Of a stretch of DNA of 9,152 bases, positions 1 to 5,200 are shown one piece after another. The stretch is taken from positions 1-9,152 of the forward strand of contig UREA01000045.1 of NCBI GenBank assembly GCA_900546715.1. The letters run 5' to 3'. This DNA is from an uncultured Mycoplasmatota bacterium (GTDB lineage Bacteria; Bacillota_I; Bacilli_A; RF39; UBA660). The translations under genes and the position numbers were made by a program. The notes beneath the pieces were generated by a model. That model ran no database searches and was not told the DNA's origin. It saw only the letters and a program-made list of their open reading frames with translations. How positions within the stretch are numbered: the stretch's first letter is position 1; each line of letters begins with the position of its first letter.

Positions 1-77
1 TTGATGATAAAGGAGTTGTTGTTTTATATGAAGTATTGTCCAAATTGTGGAAAAGAAATGTCAGGAGAATTTTGTAG
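1..77. repeat. 77-bp terminal direct repeat, left copy
   Basis: These bases are identical to 9076-9152, and the two copies begin and end exactly at the two ends of the window. They cover the ribosome binding site, start codon and first 16 full codons of the zinc-ribbon gene. Exact identity flush with both ends, at a length that is a common assembler k-mer (77), is the usual signature of a circular contig or a graph loop rather than of two diverged gene copies. The origin of the overlap is inference; the identity is seen directly. Confidence 0.95.
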
Positions 78-663
78 TAACTGTGGTTATCCAAAAAGTA
101 ATAATACAACTATAAACAGAGATGAACTTTTAAATGCTTATGCCAGCAAAAATGCAAATAAAGTTTATAATCGTAGTTGGAACTGGAGTGCATTTTTCTT
201 TGGCCCAGTATATTACTTGTATCGAAAAATGTGGGTTGAAGGAATTGTTTTATGGGGTATTACCATTATATTAATTGTGATATTTAATCTTATTGATATA
301 AATTTCTTGACTCTGGGTTTTAATATAGGTTTTTTAATTGCTCAATCAATGTTATTTAGTAAATTATATATCAATCATGCTAATAAACAAATTGATATGA
401 TATTATTTACTAATCCAAGTCGTGATCAAGCATTACTTGAATGTCAAAGAAGAGGTGGAGTAGCTACATGGGTTGCTGCTGTACTTGGAGTAATGTATGG
501 TATAGTAATAGTTGTTTTTCTTATTGCAGTAATATTTTATGGATTATTATGGCCAAATGTTAAAGAAAAATTATGTGAAGAGGCAATATGTAATGCCGAT
601 AGAAGTGAATGCTATACCCTTGATGAAAATGGAAGTATTGATTGGGAAGGCAGTTGTAATTAA
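28..663 (+). CDS. Zinc-ribbon, DUF2628-like membrane protein
   Basis: A 211-residue protein. The N terminus holds a zinc ribbon with two CxxC knuckles (C4/C7 and C16/C19). After a polar linker comes a WNWSAFFFGPVYYLYRKMW segment (51-69), typical of DUF2628-type membrane proteins. Hydrophobic stretches at about 72-90, 92-112 and 146-175 suggest three membrane helices. With the zinc ribbon inside, the tail (176-211) would lie outside the membrane; it carries four more cysteines (183, 188, 195, 210) and is acidic. The start was set at the ATG at 28, where the CPxCG ribbon begins; AAAGGAG at 9-15 lies 12 nt upstream, rather far. The TTG at 1 and ATG at 4 lie before the ribosome binding site. Its role is unknown. 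In the circular reading it follows the HD-DUF4176 gene behind its own likely promoter (9031-9059). It could be an accessory or immunity membrane protein of the T7SS module, or an unrelated passenger. Confidence 0.8.
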   Translation: MKYCPNCGKEMSGEFCSNCGYPKSNNTTINRDELLNAYASKNANKVYNRSWNWSAFFFGPVYYLYRKMWVEGIVLWGITIILIVIFNLIDINFLTLGFNIGFLIAQSMLFSKLYINHANKQIDMILFTNPSRDQALLECQRRGGVATWVAAVLGVMYGIVIVVFLIAVIFYGLLWPNVKEKLCEEAICNADRSECYTLDENGSIDWEGSCN

Positions 664-844
664 AAAATAATTTTTATTAGTTACAAGTATATTTAAGTAA
701 CCATAGCACAGATCTTGAACAGAGTTATTGTGGAGTTTGTTAAATAAAACCGTGCTTTTTAGATACGGTGGTAAAGATATGTTAGTTATTTATCACCGAA
801 TAAATAAAAAGAATATTAAAAATTTTAAAGAAGGGAGGTGTACT
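664..844 (+). promoter_or_regulatory. Leader/intergenic region with a 10-bp stem upstream of the WXG100 pair
   Basis: This gene-free gap holds a stem formed by 766-775 and 789-798 (CGGTGGTAAA with TTTATCACCG, one G-U pair, 13-nt loop). A weaker alternative, ACCGT at 749-753 with ACGGT at 765-769, shares bases with the first arm, so the two cannot form together. There is no T-run after either, so neither is an intrinsic terminator. No convincing promoter was found: TTGAAC at 715-720 has only a poor -10 near 738-745. No terminator follows the zinc-ribbon gene, so read-through is possible. Confidence 0.35.
831..840 (+). promoter_or_regulatory. Strong ribosome binding site that fixes the first WXG100 start
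   Basis: AAGGGAGGTG is a near-perfect Shine-Dalgarno sequence, four bases before the ATG at 845. The reading frame is open upstream to an ATG at 728, but the extra 39 residues do not resemble a WXG100 protein and would place this site inside the coding region, so the start at 845 is preferred. Confidence 0.85.
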
Positions 845-1135
845 ATGGCTACGTTAAGAGTAAATTATGATCAATTAGAATCTCTAGGAAGTCAAATCTT
901 AGCAAAAGGTGAAGAATTTCAAAGTCTTTTAAATAAAGTAAAAGATACTAATGAAAATCTTAAATCTTTTTGGGAAGGTGAAGATGCAAATGCATATACT
1001 TCAGCTGTAACTGAACAATCAGTTACAATGCAAAAATTAGCAGATACTATTGAAGAAATAGGAAATTTCTTAAAATCTGCTGCAAATGCTTATAGAGAAG
1101 CTATGGAAAGTAATAAAGGTGCAATTAATTTATAA
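845..1135 (+). CDS. WXG100 family T7SS protein (first of a pair)
   Basis: A 96-residue, cysteine-free, all-helical protein of the usual WXG100/ESAT-6 length. The turn between the two predicted helices carries the signature W43-E44-G45. Such proteins form antiparallel four-helix dimers and leave the cell through the type VII secretion system, alone or as partners of larger effectors. No YxxxD/E export motif is visible near the C terminus (Y83 has Met at +4), whereas the next gene's product has one. A division of labour within a heterodimer would fit but is inference. The gene lies 15 bases upstream of the second WXG100 gene and is surely co-transcribed with it. Confidence 0.95.
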   Translation: MATLRVNYDQLESLGSQILAKGEEFQSLLNKVKDTNENLKSFWEGEDANAYTSAVTEQSVTMQKLADTIEEIGNFLKSAANAYREAMESNKGAINL

Positions 1136-1150
1136 TAGAAGGAGGATAAT

Positions 1151-1438
1151 ATGGATTTTTCAAAAGTTTCATATGAAGATGTAGAAGCAAAAGCTGCTGA
1201 TTTAAGCACAACTGCATCTAATATGGATTCAACATTACAAGAAATAAAAATGCTATTTAACCAAGTTGGTGATGATTCTGTTTGGAGTGGTACCGCTGCA
1301 AGTCAAACAAAATCAACATTTGATATGTTAAGTGCTCAATTTCATCAATTTAACGAAGCTGTTCAAAATTGTTCAGAATATTTAGTTAAAGCAGTTGAAA
1401 CTTATAAAAGTGTTGATAGTGCTATTTCTGGTAAATAG
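1151..1438 (+). CDS. WXG100 family T7SS protein (second of a pair)
   Basis: A 95-residue helical-hairpin protein with the WXG motif at W45-S46-G47 and a C-terminal YxxxD motif (Y85-K-S-V-D89), the known T7SS export signal form. The start ATG follows AAGGAGG at 1139-1145 with ideal spacing. It differs clearly in sequence from the preceding WXG100 protein, so the two are more likely heterodimer partners than a recent duplication. The gene is followed directly by two inverted repeats (1441-1496), which may set how much of the WXG100 message continues into the toxin genes or protect its 3' end. It may pair with the preceding protein, or with the WXG-like N terminus of the large effector. Confidence 0.95.
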   Translation: MDFSKVSYEDVEAKAADLSTTASNMDSTLQEIKMLFNQVGDDSVWSGTAASQTKSTFDMLSAQFHQFNEAVQNCSEYLVKAVETYKSVDSAISGK

Positions 1439-1440
1439 AA

Positions 1441-1463
1441 AAGAAACTTGATATAAGTTTCTT
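1441..1463 (+). repeat. Perfect 9-bp inverted repeat (hairpin 1)
   Basis: AAGAAACTT (1441-1449) and AAGTTTCTT (1455-1463) flank a 5-base loop, starting three bases after the second WXG100 stop codon. Its last three bases are also the first bases of the next hairpin, so the two stems compete at their border. There is no T-run. Confidence 0.8.
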
Positions 1464-1496
1464 AATAAATGAGTATAAAAATACTCATTTATTAAG
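1461..1496 (+). repeat. Perfect 15-bp inverted repeat (hairpin 2) between the WXG100 and toxin genes
   Basis: CTTAATAAATGAGTA (1461-1475) pairs fully with TACTCATTTATTAAG (1482-1496) around a 6-base loop. It lies 11 bases upstream of the ribosome binding site of the coiled-coil gene. The bases after the stem are GGATTTATG, so it lacks the T-tract of an intrinsic terminator. It more likely acts as an RNA processing or stability element, a partial terminator, or a protein-binding inverted repeat. The stem is seen directly; the role is inferred. Confidence 0.75.
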
Positions 1497-1517
1497 GGAT
1501 TTATGTAGGGAGGATGT

Positions 1518-1940
1518 ATGGCGTTTGAAAATGTAAATGTTGTAAGTTTAAGAAATGCTTTAAATAATTGTGAAGATCGAATCAATTATTCTCGGAGTAA
1601 AGAGCTTATTAATAATATTTCTAATCCTAATGTGTGGCAAAGTGACTTGCAACCAATATTAAAAGAAGCTTTAGAGAAACTTATTAATGTTAGATATAAA
1701 GATTTAGAAAGTAAATTAGAAGATTATAAGTTAGCTTGTAATTATATTGAAGAATATCAAGAATTAGCAAAACAGAATCAAAATTTGCTAGCGAGTAATA
1801 AATCTTTACAAAGAGATTTATATGATGATAATGAGAAAAATACATCTGTAGAAAGAAAAATAAATAATAATAAAAGCCAAATAAATTCTAATGAAAATAG
1901 AATGGAAGTACTTGAAAGACAAGTAAATGAATTAGTATGA
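1518..1940 (+). CDS. Small helical coiled-coil protein, probable T7SS effector-targeting partner
   Basis: A 140-residue soluble protein with no signal peptide or membrane helix. Residues 1-80 look like a WXG100-type helical hairpin: helix, turn with NPNVWQSD (W40), helix. Residues 65-140 are rich in Lys, Glu, Gln and Asn with spaced Leu/Ile, typical of a coiled coil. The ribosome binding site AGGGAGG (1507-1513) fits the ATG at 1518. Its stop codon overlaps an ATG (ATGA at 1937-1940). Small helical proteins in this position upstream of LXG-type toxins (Lap proteins) bind the toxin's N-terminal domain to form the export-competent complex. I infer the same role from position and fold; no named domain family is recognised. 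Confidence 0.7.
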   Translation: MAFENVNVVSLRNALNNCEDRINYSRSKELINNISNPNVWQSDLQPILKEALEKLINVRYKDLESKLEDYKLACNYIEEYQELAKQNQNLLASNKSLQRDLYDDNEKNTSVERKINNNKSQINSNENRMEVLERQVNELV

Positions 1941-1946
1941 GAGGAG
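1941..1946 (+). promoter_or_regulatory. Ribosome binding site that decides the free DUF4176 start
   Basis: GAGGAG lies 5 bases before the ATG at 1952. An in-frame ATG at 1937, overlapping the preceding stop, lies upstream of this site and would add only five residues (MRGDK). Comparison with the fused copy of the domain, where homology begins at the KYLPIG segment, does not need those residues, so 1952 is preferred. Confidence 0.65.
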
Positions 1947-1951
1947 ATAAA

Positions 1952-2230
1952 ATGATAGAGGAAAAGTATTTGCCAATTGGAACAGTAGTAATGCTTAAGG
2001 GGGGAAAGAAAAGAGCGATGATTACAGGATTTTGTGCAATATCGGAAGATAATAAAGATAAAATATATGATTATTCTGGATGCTTATATCCGGAAGGATT
2101 TATTTCTTCAAATCAAACACTATTATTTGATCACGAACAAATTGATAAAGTTTATCATATGGGACTAATTGATGATGAAGAAAAGAATTTTAAAATTAAA
2201 TTAAAGGAATTATTAAATAAAAATAAATAA
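1952..2230 (+). CDS. DUF4176 domain protein (free copy)
   Basis: A 92-residue protein made almost wholly of one DUF4176-type domain. It begins with KYLPIGTVVMLKG (5-17) and continues with MITG, DYSGC, a PEGF segment, QTLLFDHEQI and an acidic tail. The same landmarks occur in the same order in the C-terminal half of the HD protein at 8262-9029, so the two are paralogues in one locus. DUF4176 genes recur beside LXG-type T7SS toxins and are thought to be cytoplasmic chaperones or adaptors; that role here is inference from context. The gene sits between the coiled-coil protein and the giant effector, 23 bases from the latter, as expected for a chaperone made just before its client. The alternative start at 1937 would give 97 residues. 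Confidence 0.85.
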   Translation: MIEEKYLPIGTVVMLKGGKKRAMITGFCAISEDNKDKIYDYSGCLYPEGFISSNQTLLFDHEQIDKVYHMGLIDDEEKNFKIKLKELLNKNK

Positions 2231-2253
2231 AATTAAAGAAAGGAATAGGAGTT

Positions 2254-5200
2254 ATGAGTGGAGTTAATAATGTAAATATTACTCTTTTAAAACAATATCA
2301 AGAAGAATTTAGTGTTGAAAAAGATAATTTTAATAACTCTTCTTATAACTATTTTTTAACTAGTTATATTCCACATTGTAGTGATTACTATGTAGCACAA
2401 ATGTCTAAAACTTTAGATGATCTTTACGATAAAATAAAAAATGGATATTACAATATTAATGTTTGGTGGGTTAATCATAATAATAGTATTGAAGAAGTGG
2501 AAGATTCTTTGATGGATAATGGAATTAAACCAGAAGATGTAATGGATAACTTTGGCGATGTAAATGCTGGTGCTGCAGCAGGAGCTTTAGCTGCTGGGGC
2601 AGCGGCAGTTGGAGGTTTTGCTTCGCAAGCTATGGTGGATGCTGCTGGAAATGTTGGTTCTTCAGAGATGAATCTTAATAATATGGATGCATCAACAACT
2701 GGTGCAACAACTAGCAGTAACACACAAAATCTTTGGTCTAGATTTACTAATTGGGTTAGTAATGCTGCAAAAGATACGGGAGCATGGATAAGTAATGCTT
2801 GGAATACAGCATCTAATTGGGTAAGTGAAAAAGCAACTGCAGTAAAAGATATGGCATCTAATGTTCTTAGTTCAACAGGAGCATTTTTATCTAATGCATG
2901 GAATTCTATTACTTCTTTGGCGAGTGATGCTTACGAAACAATTAATAATGCTTTATTAGCAGTTGAAGCAAGTGTTAATAATGCCGTAATATCATTATCT
3001 AAAGGTATAGTTATCTTAGCTGAATCAGTTGGTGACTTACTTCTTTTAGCGGGAGCTGGTATTGTATCAGTTGGTACTTTAGTAGTTGATGGCTGGAATA
3101 GTGTTTTTAATGGTCAAGAAGGATTAGTTTATACTAATCTTTTATGGAATGATGCCAAGACAGTAGTATCTTATAATTGGACTGATAAAATTTATGATTC
3201 TTTGTATGAAACAGAATTTGGTCAATATTTAGATGAACATGCTATTGGTTTTTTTAAATCTGATGGTATGGGTTGTCAAATTCTAGAAGGTGTTGGTTAT
3301 GCTGCTGGTGTAGTAGGTTTAAGTGTTGTTACTTTTGGTACTGCTACTCCTTTAGTTTTAGGAGGAACTGCTGCAGCAACAGGTTTTTCTAAATATACTG
3401 CTCAAGAATGGAATGAAAATAGTTTTACTATTTCTTATGATGGAGTAAATACAATGGATATTGCTCTTGATTATAATCAATATTTAGATTTAGAAAATCT
3501 AAATATTGGAGATTCGAGAGATTTTACCCAAACATTTCTTGATGAAGAAGGTAATCAAATGGATATAACTTTTACCATTACTAAAAATGGTAGTAATGAT
3601 TATTCGGTGGTTGATAGTTATGGAAACAATCTTGTTTTTGCTGGTTTAAATGAATCGGATACTGCTAAAGGTTTAGCCTTAGGTGCTGTGTATGGTATAT
3701 GGGAAGGATTGCAATATGCGGTTGGAGCTAAAATTGGAACTAGTACATTTAGTGGTATTACATCAAATATTACTAATACTGCTGCTCAAAAGTTGGCAGT
3801 TTCTGGTCTTCGAGTTGCATCAGATACTTTAACTGGTGTTGTTGAAGTGCCTTTTCAATCTGCTGTTACAACACTTGCTGATGGTGTAAGTTTTAGTGAA
3901 GCTTGGGAGCAAAATGGTGGTTTTACTTCAGTACTTACACAAGCTGGTATTGCTGGTATTGGTTCTGTTTTAGGAGAAGCATTTGATTTAGGAAAGATGC
4001 TTAATGGAAAAGGACAAGCTGATACTATAAATTTAGATAATGCCAAACCAGATGATTTTTTACAAAATATCACTATCAATGCTCAAAATATGGATAATCA
4101 AACATTAATACAAGCATTTAAATCTTTGGATAATCCAGATGTGTTATTAAATGCCTTAGATGATAAAAAGTTAAGAGCACTAATAGGTGCATTAGATGAT
4201 GAAACACTTAAAAAAATTTATAATAATTCAGATTTAGGACGTCGAAGTATTGCCCAATATTTGAATCCAAGTCGTATTATGAGTTTAGAAGTGACACCAA
4301 TTTTTAGGATAAGAGAAGAAGCAATAAAATTAATAACAGATGAACATGGTAGAATAGATTATACAAGTATTAATAAATTAAATGATACTCAATTAAGGAG
4401 CCTCTGTATTAAAACTGATAGTGTTTTAGTTGATGCTGTAAGACTTATGGATGATGAAACACTTATTAGATTTGTAGAACTGGCTAATAATTCTGATGCT
4501 ATTGGTAATATTTTAAATGTATTACCTAGTATTAAATATTTTGCTTTATTTGATGGTCTTTCACAAAATGCCCTCTTTAAAGTTGTTAGTAATATGGATG
4601 AAAATCATTGGAACTTTATATATAAAAACAGTACACCTATAGAATTAGAAAATATTACAAATCGATTGAGTTCTTTTAATGATGAACAAATGCTTTATTT
4701 GGTAACATTAGGTAAGGCACAAAACATAGGGACAATGTTTAGTTCGACATCAATGACAAGTAGTAATCAAAATCCAAATATAACTTCAAGAGAATTACCA
4801 AATGATGCCCTTAATATATTTGAAAATAATGTTGCATCTAAAACAAATGTTTCAGATGATGCTGCAGAGGCTACTTATAAATTATTAAATGATGTAAGAA
4901 GATATAACGCATTATTACAAAATTCTAAAAGATATGGTGGTGATTGGTTACCTAAAATAAATGCTGAAATGCAATTAATTGAAAATAATTTGCCAGACTA
5001 TATTAGTCGTGCTGATATAGATGGATTAAAAAATGCCATTTTATCTATTTCTGATAGTTCACTTATATTTAAATATATGCCAGAAAATCAAATAAAAAGT
5101 GTATTAAGTTTGTTTAGTGAAAGTCAGTTAGATCAATTAATAAGAACTACTTCAAATCAAAAAATAATATTTGATAATTTAAATCCATCGATAATTGAAG

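Noticed and set aside
664..682. Terminator after the zinc-ribbon gene (AT-only inverted sequence TAAAAAATAATTTTTATTA)
   Set aside because: The possible stem has no G-C pairs and would be unstable; it looks like ordinary AT-rich spacer.
728..844. N-terminal extension of the first WXG100 protein starting at 728
   Set aside because: The strong ribosome binding site at 831-840 points to 845, and the extra residues do not fit the WXG100 fold.
1461..1510. Hairpin 2 as an intrinsic terminator
   Set aside because: The stem is strong, but the following bases are GGATTTATGT with no run of T.
2475..2723. Reverse-strand open frame opposite the toxin's Ala/Gly region
   Set aside because: It is a mirror of the Ala/Gly codons, has no ribosome binding site and gives a low-complexity product. 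The other reverse-strand frames (1382-1585, 3855-4079, 5147-5335, 5695-5898, 7610-7858) were dropped for the same kinds of reason.
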